Source of the DNA: Chlorobaculum limnaeum
GTDB taxonomy: Bacteria > Bacteroidota > Chlorobiia > Chlorobiales > Chlorobiaceae
Direction of reading: 5' to 3'
Assembly: GCF_001747405.1 (NCBI RefSeq)
Contig: NZ_CP017305.1
Span: 886,001 to 950,000 of the forward strand
Length of the DNA stretch: 64,000 nucleotides
Below, in pieces: positions 8,792-18,584 of the stretch (within the stretch, counting starts at the first letter, position 1; every line of letters starts with the position of its first letter). The notes beneath the pieces were generated by a model that had not been told where the DNA came from, searched no databases, and saw nothing but the letters and a program-made list of their open reading frames with translations. A program made the position numbers and the translations under genes.

Positions 8792-9481
8792 TCAGAGCCT
8801 CAACTCGCCAGTTTCGGCCTGATGCTTCAGCTCCTCGTTGGCGTAAATCAGCACCTCAACGCGCCTGTTCAGTCGTCTGCCAGCCTCGCTTTCGTTGGTG
8901 GCCACCGGGCGGGTTTCGCCATATCCGATCGCGGACAGACGATAGTCGGAGACGCCATAGGTTCTCAGGAGCGTGGCCACCGACTCGGCGCGGCGCTCGG
9001 AGAGCATCTGGTTCGCGGCTTCGCTGCCGATGCTGTCGGTATGTCCTTCGACGACCACGTTGGTATTGTCATACCTGCTCAAGATTCTGGCCAACTTCTC
9101 GATATTGTACCTGCTGTTTGCGTTGAGTGTCGCCGAGTCGGTCGAGAAGAGCAGGCCGGTGTCGAAGACCACGCGGATACCTTCGCCGATCCGCTCGACC
9201 TGCGCTCCTCTGACCTCCTGCCGGATCTCCTCGGCTTGCTTGTCCATATAGTCGCCGATGACCGCGCCAGCCGCGCCGCCGATGGCTGCGCCTATCAGCG
9301 CGCCCTGAACCCAGCTGCCGCTTCTGCTGCCGATGATGCCGCCGATCACCCCGCCTGCTGCTGCACCATAACCTGCGCCACGCCCGGCGTTCGATGATGA
9401 TTCGCAACCGGTGATCATCGTAGCTGTTGAAAAGAGCATGACAAAGGCGGCTGGCTTTGTAAGTTTCTGAATGGTATTCAT
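8792..9481 (-). CDS. OmpA family outer-membrane lipoprotein with glycine zipper
   Basis: The 229-residue protein has a lipoprotein signal peptide with lipobox MITGC (Cys26). A glycine-zipper segment (about 33-80, GYGAAAGGVIGGIIGSR and GALIGAAIGGAAGAVIG) and a C-terminal OmpA peptidoglycan-binding domain (about 105-215) follow. The domain has the motifs VVEGHTDSIGS, LSERRAESVATLLRTYGV and RRLNRRVEV. This layout is that of the YiaD/OmpA-like lipoproteins that tether the outer membrane to the cell wall. The start at 9481 fits the signal peptide exactly. The gene ends just before a strong terminator. Confidence 0.9.
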   Translation of the reverse strand: MNTIQKLTKPAAFVMLFSTATMITGCESSSNAGRGAGYGAAAGGVIGGIIGSRSGSWVQGALIGAAIGGAAGAVIGDYMDKQAEEIRQEVRGAQVERIGEGIRVVFDTGLLFSTDSATLNANSRYNIEKLARILSRYDNTNVVVEGHTDSIGSEAANQMLSERRAESVATLLRTYGVSDYRLSAIGYGETRPVATNESEAGRRLNRRVEVLIYANEELKHQAETGELRL

Positions 9482-9730
9482 CGTTGTTCTCGTTTTGTTT
9501 CTGGTAGAAAGCGTGCATCGTATGAATCAAGCCTGTCCGCGACAACTCCGGAGCCTGTCCGTACGTCTGCGGCAGCTCTCAGTTCAATGTATGAAAAACA
9601 CTCTTATTCTCCCGCTCTGCTTATGCCCTCAGCTTGGATGGGGGCACTGTTCGAGGTGAAAAATTATTTGCCGTTCTGTGCTGTTGTCAATTCAGTAAAA
9701 AGCTACAGTGTTTCCGATGATCATAAAATA

Positions 9731-10606
9731 ATGTTGCGAACACGAGAAGAGTGGCAGCAGACTGCCGAATCGGTTTTGCCGCCCAGAGAGCGGTACTCCG
9801 ACAGAAACCGCATGATTACCACCCGCTATGCAGGCTGGTACCTCGAAAATCCCGGAATCCTCAAATGGGCCGGGATGGCCGCATTTGCCTCCCGGCAGGT
9901 CGGCCTGGCCATTCTGGCTGCCGAGCTGATGACGGTTCCGGAGCGACAAAACGGCGATGGAAATCCGCTGCTGGCTTTGCATCGTTTTGGCACGGAACGG
10001 TTCATGCTGGCCGATTTCGAAGAAATAAGGAACGGTAACAACAATATTTACCGCGATATTGCCTGGGCTCACGCCGCCTACATCGGTGGCGGGATTGCCG
10101 AACTCGAAGCCTGCGCCGCCGAGCGCGAAGATGACCTGCTCGTCGAAGGGTTCGGTATGATTGATCGTGGGCGAAAGCTTTTGCGCCGGGATGCAAACGA
10201 TCAGGAGGGGGAGCGGCTCATCTGGGAGGGCAACATTTTTCTCTTGCGTCATGAGCAGGTTGATGTGCTTCAGCCGGTATTCGACAGGCTCAGTTCCGGC
10301 GGGCGAATCATCGCTTCGTTTGGGAGCGAGCTCGATTTCTCCGGCGACATGCTCTCCGATTCTCGGTACCGCGCCTCCTTCAGCTCTTTTCACGGCTATC
10401 TTGAAACGATTGCTGGACTGAAAAGCGTCGCCAGTCCGAGTGACCGGTGGCAGTGGGTCGAGCAGTGCGTGATTCCTTCATGGAAAGCTGCTGACCGCCA
10501 TATGGATCGTCAGTGGCCCGGCAGAAACGAAATGCAGAAAATTGCCGCCGGTCAGCAGGACATTGCCCAGCGCTTGTCCGCTTTTCTCAGCGCATTCGGC
10601 AAATAA
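9731..10606 (+). CDS. Conserved hypothetical protein, possibly DUF2515-like
   Basis: The frame is open from 9587, but the first 48 codons look non-coding, so I place the start at the ATG at 9731 (about 291 residues). An ATG at 9587 remains possible, and no clear ribosome binding site marks either. The core has TRYAGWYLENPGILKWAGMAAFASRQVG, a helical segment reminiscent of the DUF2515 (YppC-like) family, followed by EEIRNGNNNIYRDIAWAHAAYI. No signal peptide, membrane helix or catalytic motif is evident. It converges on the efflux operon that ends at 10640. Function unknown. Confidence 0.6.
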   Translation: MLRTREEWQQTAESVLPPRERYSDRNRMITTRYAGWYLENPGILKWAGMAAFASRQVGLAILAAELMTVPERQNGDGNPLLALHRFGTERFMLADFEEIRNGNNNIYRDIAWAHAAYIGGGIAELEACAAEREDDLLVEGFGMIDRGRKLLRRDANDQEGERLIWEGNIFLLRHEQVDVLQPVFDRLSSGGRIIASFGSELDFSGDMLSDSRYRASFSSFHGYLETIAGLKSVASPSDRWQWVEQCVIPSWKAADRHMDRQWPGRNEMQKIAAGQQDIAQRLSAFLSAFGK

Positions 10607-10639
10607 GGCTTTGCTGCGAGCGGCACGCGCGCGGGGTGT

Positions 10640-11884
10640 TCAGCGCGCCGCCCGGAGTGCCGTAACCGGGTCGAGGCGCGAGGCTTTCCAGGCCGGGAAG
10701 AGGCCGAAGGAGATGCCGATGACCGAACAGACCAGCAGCGACACGACGATCCACGCCCACGGCAGAATCACCGGCAGATTGAATTGCAGCGCCACCAGGT
10801 TGCCCGCGCCCGCTCCGGCGACGATGCCGAGCGCGCCGCCGCCGAGCGAGAGCAGCAGTGCTTCGAGCAGGAACTGCTCCAGAATCGTGCGACGGGGCGC
10901 CCCGACGGACATGCGGATGCCGATCTCGCGCGTGCGTTCGGTGACGCTTACCAGCATGATGTTCATGATGCCCACGCCCGCGGTGAGCAGCGCCATGAAG
11001 CTGATGATGAAGGCGCCTGTACCGACAATGCGCTGGATGTCGCGAAACGATTCGACCAGCGATTCGTTGGTTCGTATCTCGAAGTCGTTCGCTTTATTGA
11101 CGGTCAGCCCCCGTGCCAGCCGCATTGCGCCGATGGCCCGGTCGATGGTCTGCTTGTAGACTTTCTGCGAGGTCGCCTCGACCGTGATCGAGATGCTCGA
11201 CGTTTCGTTCACCTCGTCGAGATAGCGGGTGATCGGAATGAGCACGAAGTTGTCCTGGCTCTGGCCGAACGCGGCCCCCTTCTTGCTGAACACCCCGATG
11301 ACCGTATAGACCTTGCTGTTGACCCGTATCTGCTTGCCGACCGGATTTTCGCCCTGCCGGAAAAGATAGTCAGCTACATCGCTGCCGAGCACGGCTGTGT
11401 CAGAGGCGTAGCGGAGGTCGCTGTCGTTCAGGTTCCTGCCGGAGATGACGTCGAGCCCGTTGGCCGGAGCGAAGCTTTCGTCTCCGCCGGTCAGCGTTAC
11501 GTCAGGATTGGTATTTTCATTGCCGTAACTGGCCTGCGCGGCCTGGCTCGTGATGATGAAGCCGATGTTCCGGGCGCTCTCGCCCATGTATTTCCTAAAG
11601 AGCTGCGCCTGTTGCCAGGTGATGTCCTTGCGGTTGGCGTACAGATTCCGGCCATGGCCGCCGCCGAAGACCGTGGCGGGATTTTTCTGAATCTGGAAGG
11701 TGTTCGCGCCGAGACTCGACAGGCCCGATGCTATCGAACGGTCAACCGCGTCAAGCGCGGTCATCACCGCGATGATTGAGAAAACGCCCACCGCCACGCC
11801 GAGCGTCGTCAGTGCCGAGCGCAGCTTGTTGGCCGCCAGCGAAGTCGCGGCCTGCATCACGGTTTCGCGGATCGAGTGCATCAT
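10640..11884 (-). CDS. MacB-type ABC transporter permease (second permease of operon)
   Basis: The 414-residue protein has the MacB topology. The N-terminal helix is about residues 18-45 (LRSALTTLGVAVGVFSIIAVMTALD). A large periplasmic MacB_PCD domain spans about 50-270. A C-terminal FtsX domain with three helices (about 285-410) holds the signature TERTREIGIRMSVGAPRRTILEQF. It carries no ATPase domain and so depends on the separate ATPase at 13149-13841. It is the last gene of a five-gene efflux operon, two bases after its paralogue. The pair of permeases probably forms a heterodimer. Confidence 0.9.
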   Translation of the reverse strand: MMHSIRETVMQAATSLAANKLRSALTTLGVAVGVFSIIAVMTALDAVDRSIASGLSSLGANTFQIQKNPATVFGGGHGRNLYANRKDITWQQAQLFRKYMGESARNIGFIITSQAAQASYGNENTNPDVTLTGGDESFAPANGLDVISGRNLNDSDLRYASDTAVLGSDVADYLFRQGENPVGKQIRVNSKVYTVIGVFSKKGAAFGQSQDNFVLIPITRYLDEVNETSSISITVEATSQKVYKQTIDRAIGAMRLARGLTVNKANDFEIRTNESLVESFRDIQRIVGTGAFIISFMALLTAGVGIMNIMLVSVTERTREIGIRMSVGAPRRTILEQFLLEALLLSLGGGALGIVAGAGAGNLVALQFNLPVILPWAWIVVSLLVCSVIGISFGLFPAWKASRLDPVTALRAAR

Positions 11885-11886
11885 GG

Positions 11887-13152
11887 CTATTCGTATCTGA
11901 GTGAAACTGCCGGGTCGAGCCGTGATGCCGAAATCGCCGGAGCGAGGCCCGAAATGATGCCGGTGGCTACTGAAATCACCAGGCTCGCCAGCACGAGCAT
12001 CGGCGAGAAGCTGACGGGGAAGTCCGGCAGCAGGTTCTGGATGATCACGGTGATCGAGAGCGCCGTGGCGAGGCCGATGACGCCGCCGACGAGGCAGATC
12101 ATCACCGATTCGATGAGGAACTGCATGAGAATCGTGCGGCGTCGCGCGCCGAGTGCCTTGCGCAGGCCGATCTCGCGGGTGCGCTCCTTGACGGAGACGA
12201 AGGTGATGTTCATGATGCCGATCGCGCCGACGAACAGCGACATGCCGGTGATGAAGATGCCCGCCACGGCGATGCCGTTCTTGATCGGGTCGAGCTGGCT
12301 TTTGAACGCCTGCTGCTCGTTGATGCCGAAGTCGTCCGCCTTGCCGGGCGGCAGTCGCCGGATGCGGCGCATCAGCCCGGTCAGCTCCTCCTTGGCTTCC
12401 GGAACGCGCTTTTCATCCCTGATCTTGACCCTGATCGTTACCATCGGAGTTTTGCCATAGACTTTCGTGAACGCGCCGAGCGGCATGATGAGCTGGTTGT
12501 CGAAGCTGAAGAGGCCGAGGAACTTGCCCTGCTTTTTGAAGACGCCCACCACGCGCACGTTGTGATTCCGCAGGCGAACCGACTTGCCGACCGCGCGTCC
12601 GTCCGGGAACAATCCCGTGGCGATATCGTCCCCGATGACGCACACCGCGTCGCCCGTCGCCGACTCCTTCGCCGTGAAGAAGCGCCCCGCCGACAGGTCG
12701 CCGGAGGCCGTGAGCGGGTAGTCGTGGCTGGTGCCCATCGCGAAGATTTGCAGAATTTCGCGGTCGCGGTAGCGGGCCGAGGCCTGGATGGTGGACATCT
12801 GCGGTACGGCTACCACCAGTTCGGAGCCGGGGTTGCCCTCGATGATCCGGTTGATCTCGGCGGCATAGCGGGTCTCAATGTCGGGCCGGTTGCGGTAGCG
12901 CCACCACTGGCCCATCGTGCTCCATGAGCCTTTCTGCACATAGACCACGTCGTAGCCGATCATGGAGAGGCTTTTCTCGAAACCGAGGTCGATGCCGTTG
13001 ATGGCCGTGCCCATCATGGTGATCGCCACGATGCCGATGATGACGCCAAGCGCCGTCAGGAACGAGCGAACCTTGTTGGCCCGGATCTGGTACACGGCGA
13101 TGTTCAGGCTCTCACCCGTCTCGTACCGGAACTGCTGAAGCGAAGAGTTCAT
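11887..13152 (-). CDS. MacB-type ABC transporter permease (first permease of operon)
   Basis: The 421-residue protein is a paralogue of its downstream neighbour with the same order: an N-terminal helix ([21 protein letters not shown]), a MacB_PCD periplasmic domain and a C-terminal FtsX domain with [20 protein letters not shown]. Its start overlaps the ATPase stop by four bases, so translation is coupled. MacB-type machines do not move substrate through the membrane directly. They use mechanotransmission to drive export of periplasmic substrates such as peptides, lipoproteins or siderophores through a TolC duct. Substrate here is unknown. Confidence 0.9.
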   Translation of the reverse strand: MNSSLQQFRYETGESLNIAVYQIRANKVRSFLTALGVIIGIVAITMMGTAINGIDLGFEKSLSMIGYDVVYVQKGSWSTMGQWWRYRNRPDIETRYAAEINRIIEGNPGSELVVAVPQMSTIQASARYRDREILQIFAMGTSHDYPLTASGDLSAGRFFTAKESATGDAVCVIGDDIATGLFPDGRAVGKSVRLRNHNVRVVGVFKKQGKFLGLFSFDNQLIMPLGAFTKVYGKTPMVTIRVKIRDEKRVPEAKEELTGLMRRIRRLPPGKADDFGINEQQAFKSQLDPIKNGIAVAGIFITGMSLFVGAIGIMNITFVSVKERTREIGLRKALGARRRTILMQFLIESVMICLVGGVIGLATALSITVIIQNLLPDFPVSFSPMLVLASLVISVATGIISGLAPAISASRLDPAVSLRYE

Positions 13153-13841
13153 GGCGCGGAATCGCTTTCGATCCGGCCGTCGCGCAGGCGGATGATTCGG
13201 CGGGTGAACTTGGCGATGTCCTCTTCGTGGGTGATGAGGATGATGGTGTTGCCCGCGTCGGAGAGCTTGCCGAACATCTCCATGATGTCGTGGCTGGTGG
13301 CCGTGTCGAGGTTGCCGGTGGGTTCGTCGGCGAGGATGATCGACGGGTGGTTCACCAGCGCCCGCGCAATCGCCACGCGCTGCGTCTGGCCGCCCGACAG
13401 CTCGCCGGGCTTGTGGTCGATCCGGTCGCCGAGGCCCACCTCCTCCAGCGCCTTGCGCGCCCGTTCGAGCCGCTCCTCCGGCGAGACGCCCGCGTAGATC
13501 AGCGGCAGCTCCACGTTGCGCAGGCAGTCGAGGCGCGGCAGGAGGTTGAAGGTCTGGAAGACGAAGCCGATCTCGCGGTTGCGTACTCGGGCCAGCTCGT
13601 CGTCATCCATCTCGGCCACGTTCTGGCCGTTCAGTTCGTAGCGCCCTGAAGTCGGCGTATCGAGGCAGCCGAGGATGTTCATCAGCGTTGACTTGCCGCT
13701 GCCTGACGGCCCCATGATGGCCGCGTAGTCGTTCTCGCGGAAATCGAGGTCGATCCTGTCGAGCGCCTTGACGAGCTGGTCGCCCATCATGTAGTGCTTC
13801 GAGAGCGAGCTGATCCTGATGATGAAGGGGCGCTCGCTCAC
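13149..13841 (-). CDS. ABC transporter ATP-binding protein, MacB/LolD type
   Basis: The 230-residue ATPase has Walker [11 protein letters not shown] loop, signature [15 protein letters not shown], Walker [13 protein letters not shown] and the H-loop ITHEED. The [10 protein letters not shown] segment and TGNLDTATS are typical of the LolD/MacB/FtsE subgroup. It overlaps the genes on both sides by four bases, showing a tightly coupled operon with the adaptor and permeases. Confidence 0.93.
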   Translation of the reverse strand: MSERPFIIRISSLSKHYMMGDQLVKALDRIDLDFRENDYAAIMGPSGSGKSTLMNILGCLDTPTSGRYELNGQNVAEMDDDELARVRNREIGFVFQTFNLLPRLDCLRNVELPLIYAGVSPEERLERARKALEEVGLGDRIDHKPGELSGGQTQRVAIARALVNHPSIILADEPTGNLDTATSHDIMEMFGKLSDAGNTIILITHEEDIAKFTRRIIRLRDGRIESDSAP

Positions 13842-15106
13842 TGCCTCTCCTGCGCTTTGATGGCGCTGCCGTCGCGCAGCTCGCGGCTGATCGCGCTGTA
13901 GCTGCCCGACACTACCTCATCGCCCTCCTTCAGGCCGGAGAGCACGATGATGTGCGTGTTGTCGGTTGTTCCGGTTTTGACCTTCCTGAATCGCGCCCGC
14001 TTGCCTTCGACGACGAACACTCCTTCGCTCTCTTTCGGGGCATGAAGGGCAGAGGCGCTCTGCACCGCTTTGTTCTCGCTCGCGGATTCCGCCGGAGTCG
14101 CGTGGCTCTTGCCGGAGGCGTCGCGCATCGTGACGCTCTGGATCGGCACGACGAGCGCGTTGGGCACGCGCTGGGTCTCGATCTCCGCCGTGCCGCTCAT
14201 GCCGGGCTTGAGCAGGCGCTGATGGTTGAGAATTCTGATCTTGACGGCGAAGTTGGTCACCTCCTCCTGGGTGTTGGCGGCCTGCGTGGTGGCCGAGTTG
14301 GCGATTTCGCGCACCTCGCCCTGGAACTTGCGCTCGCCGAAGGCATCGACTGTGACCGTCACCGGATTGCCGACGCGCACGTTGACGATGTCGTTCTCGT
14401 TCACCTCCACTTCGAGCTGCATGCTGTCGAGGTTGGCGATGCGCAGCACCTCGGTGCCGGGGAACTGCCCCGTGCCGACGACGCGCTCGCCGGATTTGCT
14501 CTTCAGCGACACGATCGCGCCGTCGATAGGCGAGCGCACCACGGTTTTGCCGAGGCGCTCGTCGTTCTGGTCGAGCATACTCTGGTTCTGTTGGATGGAG
14601 AATCGCGAGGCGTCGTAAGCGGCGCGGCTGGCCTCGGCGTTGGTTTTCGACGTGAGCCAGTCGGTCTGTGAAATCAGCTTGTCCTTATATAATATAGAGG
14701 CTTTGCGGAAGTCGTCCTCCGCCTTGAGCATTCGCGCCCTGGCTTCCATGCTCTGCGCTTTCGCCAGATTGAGCTGCGCCTGGCTCTGCTTGACCTGGTT
14801 GACGTAAATATCGGGCTGAATCCGGAAGAGCAGGTCGCCGGTTTTCACCTCCTGACCCTCCACGACCGGCAGTTCGATGATCTCTCCCGACACGTCGGGC
14901 GACATGGCTACCTCGGTTTCGGGCTGGATTTTGCCGGTCGCCGTGACGGTGTGCACCACCTCCTTGCGGAAAACCTTTTCGGTGGTTACCTCCACCGCCT
15001 TTTCACGCATGTTCAGCCAGGCGAGAAGCCCGCCTCCGGCAATGATGAGCGCGGCGGCGATGATCAGAATGGTACGAAGCTTTCCGGAGCGTTGTGTCTT
15101 TGCCAT
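13838..15106 (-). CDS. MacA-like periplasmic adaptor (membrane fusion protein)
   Basis: The 422-residue protein has an N-terminal membrane anchor (about residues 10-30, [20 protein letters not shown]). A lipoyl/barrel-sandwich half ([21 protein letters not shown]), a helical hairpin (about 100-175), the second lipoyl half ([20 protein letters not shown]), and beta-barrel and membrane-proximal domains follow. This is the HlyD/RND adaptor layout that joins the inner-membrane transporter to a TolC channel. A Ser/Ala/Glu-rich insert near 325-355 is unusual and may be a disordered loop. It overlaps the ATPase start by four bases and follows the TolC-like gene by three bases. Confidence 0.92.
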   Translation of the reverse strand: MAKTQRSGKLRTILIIAAALIIAGGGLLAWLNMREKAVEVTTEKVFRKEVVHTVTATGKIQPETEVAMSPDVSGEIIELPVVEGQEVKTGDLLFRIQPDIYVNQVKQSQAQLNLAKAQSMEARARMLKAEDDFRKASILYKDKLISQTDWLTSKTNAEASRAAYDASRFSIQQNQSMLDQNDERLGKTVVRSPIDGAIVSLKSKSGERVVGTGQFPGTEVLRIANLDSMQLEVEVNENDIVNVRVGNPVTVTVDAFGERKFQGEVREIANSATTQAANTQEEVTNFAVKIRILNHQRLLKPGMSGTAEIETQRVPNALVVPIQSVTMRDASGKSHATPAESASENKAVQSASALHAPKESEGVFVVEGKRARFRKVKTGTTDNTHIIVLSGLKEGDEVVSGSYSAISRELRDGSAIKAQERQ

Positions 15107-15109
15107 AAA

Positions 15110-16534
15110 TCAGTGAAGTGATGCGTTGCTTTCCTGTTCGATGCTCATCGCGCCGCTGGTGTAGTCGAGCAGCGCCTTTTGCAGGGCGAGGTTGTAGAGC
15201 GCCTGCGTCAGCGTCGAGCGGGCGTTGAAAAGCGCCGCCCGGGCCGCGCTGAGTTCGACGAAGCCCGACGCGCCGAGATCGTACTTGCGCGTGATCCCCT
15301 GAGCCGCCGATTCTGAAGCTTTCAGGCTCTGTCGCGCTGCGCCGATCCGCGCGAAGGCCGCCCGGTAATCGCCCGCCACCTGCTTCAGGTCGATCTCGAT
15401 GCCCTCTTTCAGCTCCTCGTAGTCAAGTTGGCGGTTCCGGCTCGCTACCTTTGCCGACTCGACGTTGTAGCGTGTCATGAATCCGTCGAAGATCGTCCAC
15501 GAAAGGTTGAGCGAAATGGCGTGATCGATGCCGTTTTCGAGCTGCTTGCTAACCGGCGGGTAAGAGTAGTCGTAAGTCTGGCCAAGCATGGTTGTCTGGT
15601 AGGAGTCGATGGCGCCGCTGCTCATCGAGAAGGCGAGGTCGAGTTTGGGCAGACGCGAACCGGCGATACGACGCACATCCTGCCGCGCCGCGTCGCGTTC
15701 GAGGCCCTGCGCTCTGAGGTCGGCGCGTCGTTCGAGGCCCGAAGCGGTGAGCGCCGTGATGTCCACCTCGGGCGAGAGCTTCCCGATTGCCGCCGCATCC
15801 ACCGGTTTGAGCGCGATCTCCGTCGCCGGATCGATGCGCAGCCGTCGGACAAGCTCGAGCTTGCTGCGTCGGAGCTGGTTTTCGGCGTTGATGACGCCGA
15901 GGTCGCTGTTGCTCGTCTCCGCCTGCTGCTGGTAGAGGTCGGTGATCGACTTGAGGCCGATGCTGAACTGCCGGTCGGTCAGGGTAAGGAGGTCTTTGGC
16001 AGATTTGAGGTTTTCCCGCGCGATGTCGAGCAGCTCCTGGTCGAGCAGCACCTGGTAGTAGTGCTGCGTCACGTCATACGCGATGGTCTCGCGGGCGCGT
16101 TGCAGGGTGAATCCGGCAGCCTTTTTCCGGTCGAGCGCCGCTTGCAGGGCGGCATAATCGCTCAGACCGTTGAAAAGGTTGAGCGAAGCGGTAACGCTGA
16201 GATCGACTGAGGAGCTTCGGGAGGTCGTGTTGATGGCCGTATCCGATCCGATGCCGGAGAGCGGAGAGTAGGAGGCATAGGAGCGGCTGACCGAACGCGG
16301 CACGTACGATGCCGACGAGGTGACTTTGGGAAGGAAATTGCCGTAACTTCTCAGGAGATCGACGCCGCTGAGATGGCGGGCGTTTTCAGCTTTTTTGACC
16401 GAATAAGCTTTGTTGAGCGCGATCGAGATGCACTCCGGCAACAACAGGGTTTTCGTCTGTTGACTTTCTGCGTGAACAGTCACTACCGGAAGGAACAGGA
16501 GAAGAATACCAATGAAAACGTTTTTTTTCACCAT
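15110..16534 (-). CDS. TolC-family outer-membrane efflux channel
   Basis: I place the start at the ATG at 16532-16534, because it gives a clean signal peptide (MVKKNVFIGILLLFLPVVTVHA). The frame is open back to 16768, but that part crosses an interspersed repeat. The mature protein of about 450 residues has two OEP domains. Long helices in repeat 1 (about 60-240) include RETIAYDVTQHYYQVLLDQELLDIARENL. Repeat 2 (about 260-460) includes SLNLSWTIFDGFMTRYNVESAK. It is the outer-membrane duct of the operon and its first gene, so the promoter should lie between 16535 and 16700. Confidence 0.9.
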   Translation of the reverse strand: MVKKNVFIGILLLFLPVVTVHAESQQTKTLLLPECISIALNKAYSVKKAENARHLSGVDLLRSYGNFLPKVTSSASYVPRSVSRSYASYSPLSGIGSDTAINTTSRSSSVDLSVTASLNLFNGLSDYAALQAALDRKKAAGFTLQRARETIAYDVTQHYYQVLLDQELLDIARENLKSAKDLLTLTDRQFSIGLKSITDLYQQQAETSNSDLGVINAENQLRRSKLELVRRLRIDPATEIALKPVDAAAIGKLSPEVDITALTASGLERRADLRAQGLERDAARQDVRRIAGSRLPKLDLAFSMSSGAIDSYQTTMLGQTYDYSYPPVSKQLENGIDHAISLNLSWTIFDGFMTRYNVESAKVASRNRQLDYEELKEGIEIDLKQVAGDYRAAFARIGAARQSLKASESAAQGITRKYDLGASGFVELSAARAALFNARSTLTQALYNLALQKALLDYTSGAMSIEQESNASLH

Positions 16535-16704
16535 TCGACAGCTTGCGGTTTGACCTCGGTTATACGGCATCGTTGCATCATGTTGCCATGAATATACGCA
16601 ACGAGCAGGTAAAGCACATAGTTGCAACGGAATGGATGTGTAAAATCCGGATGATGAAAATGGAAATTTCGATGACGGTGCAGAAAATATAATACAAGAT
16701 AAAT

Positions 16705-16789
16705 TGTAGGGGCGGCCCTTGTGGTCGCCCTGTTCAGGAATACCGGAAATATCTCGACATGAGGGCAACCGCGAGGGCTGCCCCTACAG
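16705..16789. repeat. Interspersed palindromic repeat (REP-like), inverted pair
   Basis: Two arms of about 26 bases, TGTAGGGGCGGCCCTTGTGG... at 16705-16730 and the imperfect reverse complement ending GGGCTGCCCCTACA at 16763-16788, flank a spacer of about 32 bases. A single related copy lies at 45148-45173. The arrangement is like a bacterial interspersed mosaic element. Confidence 0.75.
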
Positions 16790-16827
16790 AACATCGTTTC
16801 AAACAGGAGGATTGCCTCAACGTCCCG

Positions 16828-17403
16828 TCACAGCTTTTCGAGCACCTGGTCGATGCAGTGGCGATAGTGATCCGCTTTCGAGGGATTGAGCTGGATGAGC
16901 GAGGTGAAGACCCGGATCGCTTTTTTATACGCGCCCTGGTCGATGAAGAGGTTGGCCAGCGACTCGGTCGGCACGGCAATCGAAGCGTCGTCGGGGAAGG
17001 GCTGCTTCTGCTCGACGAGCGGCGTCGGATCGAAGCACTCGGCAGCTCGCGGCGGCGTGAACCCGGCGAGCGCGATCGAAAGCTGCTCGAACTCCGCCGC
17101 GACCTTGTCGATGGCCGGTTTTCGCTCCGGTTCCTGCGCTTGCGACTGGAGCGTCTTGACCTCGATCAGCTCCCGCCAGGCGACCTGGTTCGACGGAGCG
17201 ATGCGGCAGCAGTGGCCGAGATGCTCGATGGCCTCGTCGTACCGTTTCAGCCCTCGCGTTGCCCGCGCGGAGAGCAGATGAAAGAGGTAGGATTCCGGAA
17301 GCCACCGCGCCATGCCGGTCAGCTTGTCAAGGGCCGGCTGGAACGCGCCGCATTTGATGTCCAGTGAAACTTCGGCGAAGATGAGATGCGGGTCACTGGT
17401 CAT
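16828..17403 (-). CDS. TPR-like repeat protein
   Basis: This 191-residue protein has helical pairs resembling tetratricopeptide repeats: FAEVSLDIKCGAFQPALDKLTGM, SYLFHLLSARATRGLKRYDEAIEHLG and, at the C-terminus, SLANLFIDQGAYKKAIRVFTSLIQLNP. A less conserved linker rich in Glu, Pro and Ala (about 85-140) separates the N- and C-terminal repeats. There is no signal peptide. TPR proteins are usually scaffolds. It lies between the efflux operon and ddl, 56 bases downstream of... no, upstream of the former and beyond the ddl stop, so it could be co-transcribed with ddl. Confidence 0.75.
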   Translation of the reverse strand: MTSDPHLIFAEVSLDIKCGAFQPALDKLTGMARWLPESYLFHLLSARATRGLKRYDEAIEHLGHCCRIAPSNQVAWRELIEVKTLQSQAQEPERKPAIDKVAAEFEQLSIALAGFTPPRAAECFDPTPLVEQKQPFPDDASIAVPTESLANLFIDQGAYKKAIRVFTSLIQLNPSKADHYRHCIDQVLEKL

Positions 17404-17436
17404 TCCGGTATCGGGGTCAAGGCGGTTCGGGAGAAA

Positions 17437-17453
17437 GGGAGCCAGGGGCTCCC
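17437..17453 (-). terminator. Hairpin downstream of ddl
   Basis: A perfect stem GGGAGCC (17437-17443)/GGCTCCC (17447-17453) lies just past the ddl stop. There is no clear T run, so it may be only a weak terminator or an mRNA-stabilising hairpin. Confidence 0.4.
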
Positions 17454-17459
17454 GAAAGC

Positions 17460-18554
17460 TCAGATTTTAGGCGTTATCGACCGCTTTTCCAAAGCCAAAA
17501 GCAGCAGTTTTTCAACGAGTTCGGCGAAACCGACGCCAGAGGCGGCCATCATCATCGGATACATGCTGATGTCGGTGAAGCCGGGTATCGTGTTGATTTC
17601 GTTCAGGATGACCCGGTTCGTGCCGTTTTCGACAAAGAAATCGACCCGCGACATGCCTTCGCAGCCGAGCGCTTTGAAGACGGTCAGCGCAGCTTTGCGC
17701 ACCTCCTCGGCCACCCCTTCAGGCAGGTCGGCGGGGATGACGAGCTTCGCTTCGTTTTTGATGTATTTGTCCTCGTAGCTGTAAAAATCGCTGCCGGGGA
17801 TGATTTCACCGGGCGCGGAGGCCACCGCGTCGCCGTTGCCGAGCACGGCCACCTCAATCTCGCGGCCTGAAATGGCGGCTTCAACGAGCACCTTGCTGTC
17901 GAGCTGGCAGGCGGATTCGAGCGCCTTTGCCAGCTCCTCGGCGTTGCGCACCTTCGAGATGCCGACCGACGAGCCGAGGCTCGCTGGCTTGACGAAGAGC
18001 GGCCAGCCGAAGCGTTTCGTTATTTCCACGACAATGCCCAGCGGATGGGCGGCGTAGTCGCGGCTCGTCACGGTCACGGACTCCGCCACCGCGACCCCTG
18101 CCTCAACCGCGCAGAGCTTGGTGAGCGCCTTGTCCATCGCCAGCGCCGAGGCGGTCAGGCCGCAGCCGGTGTAGGGAACGCCGAAGGTGTCGAGGCACCC
18201 CTGAATCTTGCCGTCCTCGCCGTTCGAGCCATGCAGCGCGATGAAGGCCACGTCGGTGCTTTCGAGGAACGCGCCGAAATCGAACCGCTCGCCGGATGCC
18301 GCCGCCGTCAGTTCCCGGAGCCGCGCACCGGCGGACTCGGGTGAGCCGCTCCGAAGAAGCGCGGCGATGTCGGTATCGAGCACCGCTTGCGAGCACTCGC
18401 GGGCGTGCCACTTGCCGTCGCGGTCGATGTAGAGCGGCGAAAGTTCGTACCGGTTCCGGTCGATCTCTGCCGCGATGGAGCGGGCGGAGATGATCGAAAT
18501 CTCGTGTTCGGCGGACTTGCCCCCAAAGATCAGGGCGACGGTTTGTTTGGACAT
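17460..18554 (-). CDS. ddl: D-alanine--D-alanine ligase
   Basis: The 364-residue ATP-grasp enzyme makes the D-Ala-D-Ala dipeptide for peptidoglycan. Motifs in order are FGGKSAEHEISIISA at the N-terminus, LHGSNGEDGKIQGCLD, GLTASALAMDKALTK, KPASLGSSVGISKV, the ATP-grasp metal-site region RVDFFVENG and NEINTIPGFTDISMYP near the end. Length is normal for long-type Ddl (DdlA-like). It lies upstream of the TPR gene and downstream of the CoA-binding protein gene, on the same strand. Confidence 0.94.
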   Translation of the reverse strand: MSKQTVALIFGGKSAEHEISIISARSIAAEIDRNRYELSPLYIDRDGKWHARECSQAVLDTDIAALLRSGSPESAGARLRELTAAASGERFDFGAFLESTDVAFIALHGSNGEDGKIQGCLDTFGVPYTGCGLTASALAMDKALTKLCAVEAGVAVAESVTVTSRDYAAHPLGIVVEITKRFGWPLFVKPASLGSSVGISKVRNAEELAKALESACQLDSKVLVEAAISGREIEVAVLGNGDAVASAPGEIIPGSDFYSYEDKYIKNEAKLVIPADLPEGVAEEVRKAALTVFKALGCEGMSRVDFFVENGTNRVILNEINTIPGFTDISMYPMMMAASGVGFAELVEKLLLLALEKRSITPKI

Positions 18555-18584
18555 AGCGATAATACTGAGTGTGAACGGAGATGG

